NCBI GenBank assembly: GCA_031422555.1
Contig: JANPLZ010000163.1
Coordinates: forward strand, 1-54,416
DNA length: 54,416 nucleotides
Source: JANNAT01 sp031422555
GTDB taxonomy: Bacteria > Pseudomonadota > Alphaproteobacteria > Rhodobacterales > Rhodobacteraceae
Direction of reading: 5' to 3'
Shown piece after piece: positions 14,798-24,171 of this stretch (position 1 is its first letter; each line of letters opens with the position of its first letter). Made by a program: the position numbers and the translations under genes. Below the pieces are notes generated by a model that made no database searches, had not been told where the DNA came from, and saw nothing but the letters and a program-made list of their open reading frames with translations.

Positions 14798-17673
14798 AAG
14801 ATTTTATCATTCCAGACCGTGATTTCGGCACACCCGCGGCAAAAAGCAAACAAATGGTCACATTGACTATTGACGGCTTTGACATCACCGTTCCGGCAGG
14901 TACTTCTATCATGCGGGCCGCTGCGGAAATCGGTATTTCGGTGCCAAAACTTTGTGCCACCGACAGTATTGATGCGTTTGGTTCTTGCCGACTGTGTCTG
15001 GTGGAAATCGAGGGCCGCAATGGCACTCCGGCGTCCTGCACCACGCCCGTCGCCCCCGGATTAAAAGTGACGACCCAAAACGCCCGGTTGAAACAGCTTC
15101 GGCGTGGGGTGATGGAGCTGTATATCTCGGATCACCCCCTTGATTGCCTGACTTGCTCGGCCAACGGTGATTGTGAATTGCAAGACATGGCGGGCGCAGT
15201 TGGTCTGCGCGATGTGCGTTATGAGGCGGTTGAAACCCATTTCAAGGCGAAAGACACCTCTGGAAAACCCAACCCACAATACATCGCCAAGGACGACTCC
15301 AATCCCTACTTCACCTATGATCCGGCGAAATGTATTGTTTGTTCCCGGTGTGTTAGGGCCTGCGAAGAGGTTCAGGGAACATTCGCACTTACCATCGAGG
15401 GCCGCGGATTTGACAGCCGGGTGTCGGCGGGCATGGCGGGGGATAACTTCCTTGCCTCGGATTGCGTGTCTTGCGGGGCCTGCGTTGCCGCCTGCCCGAC
15501 TGCAACGCTGCAAGAGAAATCCATCATCGAAATCGGCACGCCCGAACGATCGGTGATCACCACCTGCGCCTATTGCGGCGTTGGTTGTTCGTTCAAAGCC
15601 GAAATGCGCGGCGATGAATTGGTGCGCATGGTGCCTTACAAACACGGCAAGGCAAATCGCGGCCATTCCTGTGTCAAGGGCCGCTTTGCCTATGGCTATG
15701 CCAGCCATAAAGACCGCATTTTGCAGCCGATGATCCGCGAAAACATCAATGACCCATGGCAAGAAGTGTCTTGGGCGGTGGCGATGGCCTTTGCCGCAAA
15801 CCGGATGAACGGGATCATTGCAACCCATGGGCGGCATTCGGTTGGGGTTATCACCTCGTCCCGTTGCACCAACGAAGAAACTTATCTGGTGCAAAAACTT
15901 ACGCGTGCCGTGTTTATGAACAATAATACGGATACCTGTGCCCGGGTGTGTCACTCGCCCACCGGTTATGGTTTGGGCCAGACAATGGGCACATCAGCAG
16001 GCACGCAGGACTTTGATTCTGTTGAACAAACAGATGTTGTGGTGTTGATCGGAGCAAATCCAACCGACGGCCACCCCGTGTTCGCCAGCCGGTTGAAAAA
16101 GCGGCTGCGCAACGGTGCGAAATTGATCGTGATTGATCCGCGCCGCACCGATATTGTCCAAAGCCCTCACGTCAAGGCGTCACACCATCTGGCCCTGACG
16201 CCCGGCACCAACGTCGCCGTGGTAACGGCGCTGGCACATACCATTGTGACTGAAGGTTTGTTTAACGAAGCCTTCATTCGCGAACGGTGTGACTGGGATG
16301 AATTTCTGGACTATGCTGAATTCATAGCCCAACCGCAAAACAGCCCCGAAGCAGTGCAATTGCTTACCGGCGTCAGCGCAGACGAGCTGCGCGCAGCGGC
16401 GCGGCTTTATGCTTTGGGTGGCAATGGATCAATCTACTATGGTCTTGGTGTTACAGAACATTCCCAAGGATCTACGACCGTGATCGGCATTGCCAACCTG
16501 GCGATGTTGACCGGAAATATCGGTCGTCCCGGCGTTGGCGTGAACCCGCTGCGGGGTCAGAACAACGTGCAGGGCAGCTGCGATATGGGGTCCTTCCCGC
16601 ATGAATTGCCCGGCTATCGTCATGTGAAACATGACGGTGCGCGCGCCATTTTCGAGACACTATGGGGCGTCAAAATTGATAACGAGCCCGGATTGCGCAT
16701 TCCCAACATGCTGGATGCCGCCGTCGAAGGCACGTTCAAGGGCCTGTATTGCCAAGGAGAGGACATCTTGCAATCCGATCCGGACACCAAGCATGTGGCC
16801 GCCGGTTTGGCCGCAATGGATTGCGTGATTGTGCATGATTTGTTTTTGAACGAGACCGCAAATTACGCACATGTGTTTTTACCCGGATCGACCTTTCTGG
16901 AAAAGGAAGGAACGTTCACAAATGCCGAGCGCCGCATAAACCGTGTGCGCAAAGTGATGGCGCCACGCAATGGCTATGCCGATTGGGAAGTGACGCAATT
17001 GCTGGCCAATGCGATGGGCGCGGGTTGGACTTATACCCATCCCAGCCAGATCATGGATGAAATCGCGATGACGACACCGTCCTTTGCCGGTGTCAGCTAT
17101 GATCGGCTTGAGGAAATGGGGTCGATTCAGTGGCCTTGCAATGCCGATGCGCCGGAAGGCACGCCGCTGATGCATGTCGATGCGTTCGTGCGTGGCAAAG
17201 GCAAGTTTATCAACACGGAATATGTGGCAACCGATGAACGCACGGGGCCACGCTTTCCTCTTTTGCTGACCACCGGGCGGATTTTGTCGCAGTATAACGT
17301 CGGTGCACAAACGCGGCGCACCGCAAATGTGATCTGGCATGAGGAAGACCTGCTGGAGATTCATCCGCATGATGCTGAAACCCGCGGTGTCAAGGATGGT
17401 GATTTTGTCCGCCTTGCCAGCCGCGCGGGCGAGACAACTTTGCGCGCCACAATAACGGATCGGGTCAATCCGGGAGTGGTCTATACCACGTTCCACCATC
17501 CGGACACCCAAGCCAATGTCATTACGACTGATTATTCGGATTGGGCAACCAATTGTCCCGAGTATAAAGTAACAGCCGTTCAGATATCACCCAGCAACGG
17601 GCCGACGGATTGGCAAAAAGATTACAACGCCCAAGCAAATCTGTCGCGGCGCATCCTTTCTGCGGCAGAGTGA
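14794..17673 (+). CDS. fdsA: Formate dehydrogenase catalytic alpha subunit FdsA
   Basis: 959 residues. It oxidises formate to CO2 at a bis-molybdopterin guanine dinucleotide Mo centre. The NuoG-like N-terminus carries [2Fe-2S] ligands Cys54, 65, 68, 82, a His114/Cys118/121/127 [4Fe-4S] site, two ferredoxin-type clusters (Cys180-190 and Cys224-234) and the Fdh cluster Cys258, 261, 265, 293. The Mo ligand Cys386, adjacent His387 and Arg587 are all present, at the positions I recall for R. capsulatus FdsA. No selenocysteine is used. All clusters look intact, so the enzyme should be functional. The stop overlaps the fdhD start as TGATG. Confidence 0.97.
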   Translation: MKDFIIPDRDFGTPAAKSKQMVTLTIDGFDITVPAGTSIMRAAAEIGISVPKLCATDSIDAFGSCRLCLVEIEGRNGTPASCTTPVAPGLKVTTQNARLKQLRRGVMELYISDHPLDCLTCSANGDCELQDMAGAVGLRDVRYEAVETHFKAKDTSGKPNPQYIAKDDSNPYFTYDPAKCIVCSRCVRACEEVQGTFALTIEGRGFDSRVSAGMAGDNFLASDCVSCGACVAACPTATLQEKSIIEIGTPERSVITTCAYCGVGCSFKAEMRGDELVRMVPYKHGKANRGHSCVKGRFAYGYASHKDRILQPMIRENINDPWQEVSWAVAMAFAANRMNGIIATHGRHSVGVITSSRCTNEETYLVQKLTRAVFMNNNTDTCARVCHSPTGYGLGQTMGTSAGTQDFDSVEQTDVVVLIGANPTDGHPVFASRLKKRLRNGAKLIVIDPRRTDIVQSPHVKASHHLALTPGTNVAVVTALAHTIVTEGLFNEAFIRERCDWDEFLDYAEFIAQPQNSPEAVQLLTGVSADELRAAARLYALGGNGSIYYGLGVTEHSQGSTTVIGIANLAMLTGNIGRPGVGVNPLRGQNNVQGSCDMGSFPHELPGYRHVKHDGARAIFETLWGVKIDNEPGLRIPNMLDAAVEGTFKGLYCQGEDILQSDPDTKHVAAGLAAMDCVIVHDLFLNETANYAHVFLPGSTFLEKEGTFTNAERRINRVRKVMAPRNGYADWEVTQLLANAMGAGWTYTHPSQIMDEIAMTTPSFAGVSYDRLEEMGSIQWPCNADAPEGTPLMHVDAFVRGKGKFINTEYVATDERTGPRFPLLLTTGRILSQYNVGAQTRRTANVIWHEEDLLEIHPHDAETRGVKDGDFVRLASRAGETTLRATITDRVNPGVVYTTFHHPDTQANVITTDYSDWATNCPEYKVTAVQISPSNGPTDWQKDYNAQANLSRRILSAAE

Positions 17674-18473
17674 TGCAAACGCAGCGGCCTGTAGCAGCGC
17701 TGTCTTTCCGGGCCAACTCGGTCGTTCAGACCATGCGCGCGCTGCCGCAAGAGGTTGCGGTAGCCTTGTCCTATAACGGCACAACGCAGGCAGTGATGAT
17801 GGCTACGCCTGCTGATCTGATTGATTTTGCTTATGGATTTTCGTTGACCGAAGGGATTGCGCAGCCAGCGCAGATCAAGTCCGTTGACATCGTCCAAGTT
17901 GAAATTGGCGTCGATGTGCAGATCTGGCTGGACACTGACGCCGGGGCCACGCTGGCCAAACGTCGCCGCACGATGGCAGGGCCGGTTGGGTGTGGATTGT
18001 GTGGCATCGACTCGCTTGCCGAGGCCACGCGCGAAATGGCCCCGGTTCCGACAAGTGATTTTACCATGACGCCCGGCGAAATTATGGCGGCGGTTGCAGC
18101 ATTACCGGCCGCACAGCCCCTCCATGATGCCACCCGCGCCGTGCATGCCGCAGGTTTTTTCACTCATGGCCTGTTCGCGGTGCGCGAAGATGTCGGCCGC
18201 CATAACGCCTTGGATAAACTGGCCGGACATCTGATCCGCGTTGCGCATCCCCCCGGCGCGGTGCTGCTGACCAGCCGGGTTTCTATTGATATGGTGCAAA
18301 AAGTGGCCGCCATTGGCGCACCGGTATTGATTGCCGTGTCGGCGCCCACAGCCCTTGCTGTTGATGTGGCAGATGCAGCCGGGATCACCCTGATCGCTTT
18401 GGCCCGACCTGATCGGTTCGAGGCCTTTACCCACACGCACCGCATTGCAAAGGATGCCGCCAATGTCGCATGA
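17673..18473 (+). CDS. fdhD: FdhD/FdsC sulfurtransferase-type accessory protein
   Basis: 266 residues from the ATG at 17673 inside the TGATG overlap with fdsA; the open frame further upstream is inside fdsA and is not used. FdhD-family proteins bind the Mo-bisMGD cofactor and help sulfurate and insert it into formate dehydrogenase. The CGLCG segment (GPVGCGLCGIDSL) is the conserved two-cysteine motif, and REDVGRHNALDKL and TSRVSIDMVQK are the other signatures. Its position within the fds operon marks it as FdsC. Confidence 0.95.
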   Translation: MQTQRPVAALSFRANSVVQTMRALPQEVAVALSYNGTTQAVMMATPADLIDFAYGFSLTEGIAQPAQIKSVDIVQVEIGVDVQIWLDTDAGATLAKRRRTMAGPVGCGLCGIDSLAEATREMAPVPTSDFTMTPGEIMAAVAALPAAQPLHDATRAVHAAGFFTHGLFAVREDVGRHNALDKLAGHLIRVAHPPGAVLLTSRVSIDMVQKVAAIGAPVLIAVSAPTALAVDVADAAGITLIALARPDRFEAFTHTHRIAKDAANVA

Positions 18474-18699
18474 CGGACCTCACGCCAAGCTGATTTATAT
18501 GGCCAATCAGATCGCCGTTTTCATGGAATCGAAACCCCACGCCGAGGGGCTGACCTTACTGGCATCTCATATCAATGATTTCTGGGAACCCCGGATGCGG
18601 CGGCATTTATACGAGGTGTTGGACGGCGGTGGCGCTGGACTGCGACCTTTGGTGATTGAGGCGGCATCTGCCATAAAACGCCCGGTTGCAACGGCCTAA
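18463..18699 (+). CDS. fdsD: Formate dehydrogenase delta subunit FdsD
   Basis: 78 residues from ATG 18463 (MSHDGPHAKLIYMANQIAVF), preceded by AAGGA and overlapping fdhD by 11 bases. A small soluble subunit found at the end of fds operons and needed for an active complex. The KLIYMANQIA and HINDFWEPRMR segments are characteristic. Confidence 0.93.
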   Translation: MSHDGPHAKLIYMANQIAVFMESKPHAEGLTLLASHINDFWEPRMRRHLYEVLDGGGAGLRPLVIEAASAIKRPVATA

Positions 18700-18703
18700 A
18701 TAG

Positions 18704-18728
18704 GCGCGGCACCGGCGGATGACCGCGC
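18704..18728 (+). terminator. Possible terminator after the fds operon
   Basis: Perfect GCGCGG / CCGCGC stem with a 13-base loop, starting 5 bases after the fdsD stop. The following sequence (ATCATATTGTTTG) is only weakly T-rich. Confidence 0.4.
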
Positions 18729-18760
18729 ATCATATTGTTTGAAACGAATGCTTGAGCGGT

Positions 18761-18777
18761 CTAGGTTATTCACCTAG
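18761..18777. promoter_or_regulatory. Candidate operator upstream of the PG-binding gene
   Basis: Perfect inverted repeat CTAGGT-TATTC-ACCTAG, about 70 bases before the ATG at 18846 in the only promoter region available to that gene. It may be a regulator site or a small hairpin; no family is assigned. Confidence 0.35.
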
Positions 18778-18845
18778 GATTGTGAGTATAAGTTTGCCCG
18801 CGTATTTCAGTTTTTGGAAAAATTTTATTTAACCGGAGGCTTTTG

Positions 18846-19580
18846 ATGCGGAATGTTGTCTTGCGCCCTGGCTCTTCTGGCCCGTTTGTGCGAGACCTGC
18901 AACTTGCCTTGAACAATCGCCTGAACCCCAGCCCGAACCTTATTGTGAACGGTTTGATCACGCCGCAAACTCAGGTTGCGCTGCGGTCGTTTCAACGCGC
19001 CAATTGGCTGGAAGAGGATGGCATCGCGGGCCCCTGCACCCTTGATGCAATCTATGAAACAGAGGCCTCACGACCGATTTTGCATAATGTTCAGTATGTG
19101 GTGCAGCCAACGGCGCAGACCGGCTGGATTGCGGCGATTGCGATGCTGAAAGGCATTGATATCGGGGCAATACAATTCGCCACGCCCAAGGCCTTGCTTG
19201 ATCCGGCGGGGGGATTGCTGGCGCAAACGGCGCGAAATTTGGGCGTTGATGGCCATCTTGAATTGGCCCGCGCGCTTGGATTGAAATATCTGCCCCAGCA
19301 AGTCTGGCCAGTAGCGACCTTGATCAGCCGTTTGCAACGGGGGCCAGTCGTGTTGGCTTTGAAATCGGCAAACCGCGGCGGTGGGCGCGGAAAAATCAGC
19401 ACCAGCCCCTATATCGTGATTGTTGGCGCGCGCGGCTCTCATGCCGCCGATGGCAGCAGCACAACATTGCGCGTTTACGATCCTGCGCTGGAATGCAACG
19501 GCGGCGGCATCACATCGACCACCTATACAACGTTGCTGCAAGAGCGGTCGTTGATTTCATATGCCTTGCTGACGGTCTGA
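18846..19580 (+). CDS. Peptidoglycan-binding protein with degenerate papain-like domain
   Basis: 244 residues; ATG 18846 has GGAGG upstream. Residues about 5-70 form a PG_binding_1 fold (LRPGSSGPFVRDLQLALNNR ... FQRANWLEEDGIAGPCTLDAI). Residues about 80-244 resemble a C39-like/papain-like cysteine peptidase (QPTAQTGWIAAIAMLKG, SPYIVIVGARG, LRVYDPAL), but the expected catalytic Cys before Trp is Gly (TGW) and the His normally preceding the IVIVG strand is absent. It is probably a non-catalytic binding protein. No signal peptide is evident. It converges on the NRPS gene, 19 bases away, and is transcribed alone. Confidence 0.75.
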   Translation: MRNVVLRPGSSGPFVRDLQLALNNRLNPSPNLIVNGLITPQTQVALRSFQRANWLEEDGIAGPCTLDAIYETEASRPILHNVQYVVQPTAQTGWIAAIAMLKGIDIGAIQFATPKALLDPAGGLLAQTARNLGVDGHLELARALGLKYLPQQVWPVATLISRLQRGPVVLALKSANRGGGRGKISTSPYIVIVGARGSHAADGSSTTLRVYDPALECNGGGITSTTYTTLLQERSLISYALLTV

Positions 19581-19599
19581 AAGCGCCTTGTAAATCGCC

Positions 19600-22500
19600 T
19601 TAAAGTCGGGCTTGCCGCATGGCGCGCCTGCGCTCCATCGCATCCGCGCGCGCATCGGCCCGATCGGCCAGCCCCGCCCCTTGGGGGGGTATGGCGCGGG
19701 CAAGCCGTGGCGCTGCACCGTCGATATGCGCGGCCATGGCATGAAGCGTTGGAAAGCGGAAAATATCGGTAATCGACAGCTTGGCGGTGACAAGGGTTTC
19801 CCGGATTTCGCGGTGCAACTGCACAGCCAACAGAGAATGGCCACCCAAAGCAAAGAAGTTGTCCTTGGCCCCAACCCGGTCAACCCCCAAAACACGTCTC
19901 CAGATTGCTGCCAACTGGCCCTCGATGGTCGTCGACGGGGCGGTGAAACCGGCCATTGCGGCAACGGGTGCAGGCAGCGCCTTGCGATCCACCTTGCGGT
20001 TCGGCGTCAGGGCAAACACGGACTGTTGGACAAAATGAGCGGGAACCATATGGTCGGGCAGGCGCGCGGCCAAGGCTGTGCGCAAATCCAAAGGCGTGGC
20101 CGCACCAGTATAATAGGCCACCAGACGCACATCACCGGGGGGATCTTCGCGCATCAAAACAATAGCTTGGCTGACGCCGGGTTGCCGATCAAGCACTTGT
20201 TCGATTTCGCCCAACTCGATGCGATAGCCGCGCAATTTGACCTGCCCGTCAGAACGACCGATAAAGTCGATCTTGCCATCGTAGCGCCACCGCACCAGAT
20301 CGCCGGTTTGATACATCCGCGCGCCCCAAGGGGCCGCGGTATCTGCACGCACGAACGGATCCGGCAAAAACCGCTGCGCCGTCAAATCTGGCTGCTGCCA
20401 GTAACCGCGCGTCACGCCGTGCCCGCCGATCCACAAATCACCCGGGATGCCGGGGGCCACCGGATTAAGCGCGCTGTCCAGCACATACATCTGCTGATTG
20501 GCCAAAGGCGTCCCAATATTCGCCACGCCCTCAAGGTCGCCAACCGCTTCGGTCGATGACCAGATCGTGGTTTCAGTTGGCCCATACATGTTCATAATGC
20601 GCGCCTGAGTGATCGCGCGCAGATCAGCCACCAAAGCCGCAGGCAGCGCCTCGCCGCCCAGCATCAGCGTGTTCACCCCCGCCATGGCCTGCCGCGCGCC
20701 GTCGTTCATCGCAATCATCCGCGCCATCGACGGGGTGCATTGCAGGTGGGTTACTTTGTGTCGAACGATCTGGGCCGCGATGGAAAAATCGTCCCTTGCG
20801 ACGCCATCTTCAAGATTGGCACGGGCCACGACCTGCGCCAACGGCACCAGCCCCGCCAACACCACATCGGGGGCAATGCCATAGTCAATCAGGCAGGCCA
20901 CCTCGCCAACGCCGATGCGCTTTAGTTGCTCTACCCGCGCCAAGGCATCGTCAACGGTGCCAAACAGGCCGGATTCGTCGAAATAGCGCTGAAAGGCGAA
21001 ATCGAGGATTGCGTCCATTTCATCAGCCGCCAGCGACTGGATATCAATATCCATCGGTTTGGCGACCCCTAGGGGCCGTTTGAAGGCTGGAAAAGCCCAC
21101 GCATATTGCTTGATCAGCGCGGCAGCCGAGCGCAAGTAGTCCTTCATCGGCGCGCGCGCCACCTCCCGCGCGGTTTCCCGATCAGCGGCGATGTAGCTGT
21201 GCAGCATCATGGTAACAACGCGGCTGGCCGGATCGAACCCGGCCTCGCGCAATGCGGCGTGATACAGCTTTATCTTGGTTTCAACTTCATCAACCGTCTG
21301 GCCCAACAGATGCGTCAGCACATTGGCACCAATTTGCCCCGCCTCTTTCCACGTCTCGGGGTTCCCAGCCGTGGTCACCCATATCGGCAATTCTTTTGAA
21401 ACCGGCCGGGGTTGGGTGATGACGCCGTAACTGCCGCCATCCGCGGTGGGAAAATCAACCTTTTCGCCACGCCACAACCGGCGCACCTGATCCGCCGCGT
21501 CAAACATCGCCTTTTTATTATGGGGTGGGGTGTTTTCGGGGCGCAAGACAAAGTCATCGGGGTGCCAGCCGCTGGCCACGGCAATGCCTGCGCGCCCGTT
21601 GGTCAGGTTGTCTATTACCGCCCAATCTTCGGCAATCCGCGCCGGATGGTGCAGCGGCACCACACAAGACCCGGCCCGCACGCCGATGTTTTTGGTCACC
21701 GCCGCAACGGCTGCGCCGGTCACCGAAGGGTTAGGATAGGGGCCACCAAAGGCGTGAAAGTGCCGCTCTGGCGTCCAGACCGCGCAAAACCCATGCGCAT
21801 CGGCGAACTTGGCACCTTCCAGCAGCAATTCATACTTCTTGGGGCCAACGCCATCATCATTGCCCCAATAATACAGCGAAAAATCCATCCTTTGCGCAGA
21901 TGAGATCGTGCCTGCCGATACCAAGACACGGTTGTCATCCGACGTCAGCACCACCTTAAAGCCGCGCGCCAATGTCCAGAACAGCTCTAACACCGAAATA
22001 TCAAAGGACAGCGATGTCACCGCCAGCCAAACACCATTGGTCGCGGCAATCCGTTCGACCATCCCCGCAAAGAAATTTGCCACATTCCGATGTTCGACCA
22101 TCACGCCTTTGGGCCGCCCGGTAGAGCCGGAGGTATAGATGACATAGGCGAGATCGGCCGGGATCACCGCGGTTTGCGGATTGGCCACTGGCGCGGACTC
22201 CAGCCGCGTATCGGTATCAAGGCACACCAAGTGGAGGAACGTTGCAGGCAAACTGGCCCGCAGCGCGCTTTGGGTGACAATCACCGAAACTGCCGAATCT
22301 TCGATGAAAAGGGTAATGCGGTCCGCTGGATAAGCCGGGTCCATCGGCACATAGGCGCCGCCCGCCTTCAGTATCGCCAAGGCCCCGACGACCAGATCAA
22401 GGCTGCGATGCAAACACAGGCCCACCAGCATTCCAGGCCGAACGCCAAGGCCGATCAACACATGGGCGGCCTTGTTCGCGCGGGTGTTCAGCGCGGCATA

Positions 22501-24171
22501 GCTAAGGGCGTCGCCGTCACACACCAAGGCGGTGGCATCAGGTGTTTTGGCAACCTGCGCCTCGAACGCCTGATGCATGCAAATTGCATCATACGGTGTT
22601 TGGGTCTGATTCCAGCCATACAAGACCTGCGCACGTTCAGCGTCTGTCAGGGCATCGGCGTCTTGCAGCAGCGCAATTTCGGGCAGGGCTGCAATTTTTG
22701 CCGCAACTGCGGTGATCCGCGCCGCCAGCGCCTGCGCGTGTCGCGCGGGCAGCCGGGCTGCGTCAAAATGAAACGCCGTCGCCGTCAGGGTAACCACAGT
22801 GCCCGCAATCGGACCCCACAGCGACAGGCCAAGCTGCGGGCACGGCAGGGCCGCCAATCTGGTATCGCGCGCCATCAGATCAAGCGGAAATCCGGGGGTT
22901 TTGCCGGCCAAGGCCATCGCCGTTGACAAGGTCTTTTGCGCCAAACCAACACTGATCGACGCCTCTACCCGCAACGGCACCCAATCCGAAAGATAGCCGG
23001 GGGCGGCTGACGGCACCGCAGAATAGGCGAAATCAGCAACCGCCTGCCCCGTCGCGCGCGCCGCCGCCATTGCCAGAATGCCGTAGCGCAGCGCTTCGGG
23101 CACCGCCGTCAAATCCAGCGGCAGAACTTGCCAATCCACCGCCGCCAGGGCCGTGCTGGCCGTGTTGGCCGTTGGCAAAGCCTGCGGCAACAAATCCGCC
23201 AACTGCGCCCGCAAGTATGGCTCACGCAGCGCAACAGCCTTTAGCGCCGATGTCAAATGATCCGCCTTGGCTTTGGCAAGCAGGGGCAACATTTTATCCG
23301 CAACTGACGCCGCTGAAACCGTCGCCCCCTTGGCCAAACAGGTCATTCCCGACAAATGCACCGCGCCATCCGCGCAAGCCACGACCAACCCATCCGCCGT
23401 TGCCGACAAAACCTGCCCCGGCGCTCCTGACCCGGGGGCATGCCCTGCGGTCTGCACCGCCAGCACCGCAGTCGCCGTCGCCAGTTTGGCCGCGGTCAGC
23501 GGATTCCAATAGCGGCCATGATCCAGCGCCCGCACCAAGCGAACAATGTCATCTGCAGTGCGGGCAAAATCTATCCGCCCCATCGCGGCCGGCCGGTCAC
23601 TGCGCAAATACAAATGCCGCAAAGACATATCTTGCGGATGGCGTTGTAACACGCCGGTTTCCAACTGCTGCAGCAAGGGCGCAAAGCTGTTTACCGCCGC
23701 CTCAAAACAGCGGGCATTCAAGGTCAGGGCGGTGTCATCCGGGGAAATGTCAATCGAAGCCGACACCAGCACATCGCCTTCGTCCACCCCGTTGGCCATC
23801 AAGTGCCACGAGATGGCGTGCCGCATCTCACCGTTCAAAATCGCCCAGACCGGCGCGTTCAACCCGGCATAGCCCGGCAACGGACCATCGTGAAAATTGA
23901 CCCCCCCGTTGCGGGCAAGGGCCAAAACCGGTGTGGGGATTATCTGCAAATTGGCAATCGACAACAGCCAATCAACCTGCACGCCCGCCAGTCGTGTGGC
24001 TAAATCTGCATCCAGATTTTCGGCGCGCAGCCCCCGGCCAATTGCCCAATCCCGCACTTCGGCGTTGCGGGTAACGACCGCCGCTATGGTGTGGCCGCGG
24101 TCCAGCAGCATCTGGCCGCACTGGCAGGTCAGCGCCTCATCACCGATCAAAATCGTCGAAAACTGGGTCAT
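19600..24171 (-). CDS. NRPS: formyltransferase-C*-A[luciferase-like monooxygenase]-PCP
   Basis: 1523 residues from ATG 24171, overlapping the glycosyltransferase stop; the longer open frame to 24438 lies inside that gene. Residues 1-300 are a 10-formyl-THF-dependent formyltransferase with N92, H94 and D130 (NFHDGPLPGYAG, GVDEGD) plus an Fmt-like C-terminal part. Residues about 345-520 are a shrunken condensation-like domain without HHxxxDG. Adenylation motifs: A3 at 679-689, A4 FDISVLE 723-729, A5 MYGPTE at 1195, A8 at 1305-1324, A10 NRKVDRKAL. A luciferase-like FMN monooxygenase (MupA/Atu3671 type) is inserted at about 757-1110. The PCP phosphopantetheine serine is S1446 (GGHSLL). The ten pocket residues read D-I-L-Q-M-G-M-I-W-K, close to the glycine code. 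Likely a loading module. No MbtH or PPTase is nearby. Confidence 0.92.
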   Translation of the reverse strand: MTQFSTILIGDEALTCQCGQMLLDRGHTIAAVVTRNAEVRDWAIGRGLRAENLDADLATRLAGVQVDWLLSIANLQIIPTPVLALARNGGVNFHDGPLPGYAGLNAPVWAILNGEMRHAISWHLMANGVDEGDVLVSASIDISPDDTALTLNARCFEAAVNSFAPLLQQLETGVLQRHPQDMSLRHLYLRSDRPAAMGRIDFARTADDIVRLVRALDHGRYWNPLTAAKLATATAVLAVQTAGHAPGSGAPGQVLSATADGLVVACADGAVHLSGMTCLAKGATVSAASVADKMLPLLAKAKADHLTSALKAVALREPYLRAQLADLLPQALPTANTASTALAAVDWQVLPLDLTAVPEALRYGILAMAAARATGQAVADFAYSAVPSAAPGYLSDWVPLRVEASISVGLAQKTLSTAMALAGKTPGFPLDLMARDTRLAALPCPQLGLSLWGPIAGTVVTLTATAFHFDAARLPARHAQALAARITAVAAKIAALPEIALLQDADALTDAERAQVLYGWNQTQTPYDAICMHQAFEAQVAKTPDATALVCDGDALSYAALNTRANKAAHVLIGLGVRPGMLVGLCLHRSLDLVVGALAILKAGGAYVPMDPAYPADRITLFIEDSAVSVIVTQSALRASLPATFLHLVCLDTDTRLESAPVANPQTAVIPADLAYVIYTSGSTGRPKGVMVEHRNVANFFAGMVERIAATNGVWLAVTSLSFDISVLELFWTLARGFKVVLTSDDNRVLVSAGTISSAQRMDFSLYYWGNDDGVGPKKYELLLEGAKFADAHGFCAVWTPERHFHAFGGPYPNPSVTGAAVAAVTKNIGVRAGSCVVPLHHPARIAEDWAVIDNLTNGRAGIAVASGWHPDDFVLRPENTPPHNKKAMFDAADQVRRLWRGEKVDFPTADGGSYGVITQPRPVSKELPIWVTTAGNPETWKEAGQIGANVLTHLLGQTVDEVETKIKLYHAALREAGFDPASRVVTMMLHSYIAADRETAREVARAPMKDYLRSAAALIKQYAWAFPAFKRPLGVAKPMDIDIQSLAADEMDAILDFAFQRYFDESGLFGTVDDALARVEQLKRIGVGEVACLIDYGIAPDVVLAGLVPLAQVVARANLEDGVARDDFSIAAQIVRHKVTHLQCTPSMARMIAMNDGARQAMAGVNTLMLGGEALPAALVADLRAITQARIMNMYGPTETTIWSSTEAVGDLEGVANIGTPLANQQMYVLDSALNPVAPGIPGDLWIGGHGVTRGYWQQPDLTAQRFLPDPFVRADTAAPWGARMYQTGDLVRWRYDGKIDFIGRSDGQVKLRGYRIELGEIEQVLDRQPGVSQAIVLMREDPPGDVRLVAYYTGAATPLDLRTALAARLPDHMVPAHFVQQSVFALTPNRKVDRKALPAPVAAMAGFTAPSTTIEGQLAAIWRRVLGVDRVGAKDNFFALGGHSLLAVQLHREIRETLVTAKLSITDIFRFPTLHAMAAHIDGAAPRLARAIPPQGAGLADRADARADAMERRRAMRQARL

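Noticed and set aside
15061..15954. 297-codon minus-strand open frame opposite fdsA
   Set aside because: fdsA carries complete cluster ligands on the other strand; the antisense frame has no recognisable features.
22090..22926. 278-codon plus-strand open frame opposite the NRPS A domain
   Set aside because: Composition is that of an antisense frame and no motif is present.
12807..24171. Functional link between formate dehydrogenase and the NRPS formyltransferase through shared formate
   Set aside because: The formyltransferase uses formyl-THF, no formate-THF ligase is present in the window, and the two regions are separate transcription units; proximity alone is not evidence.
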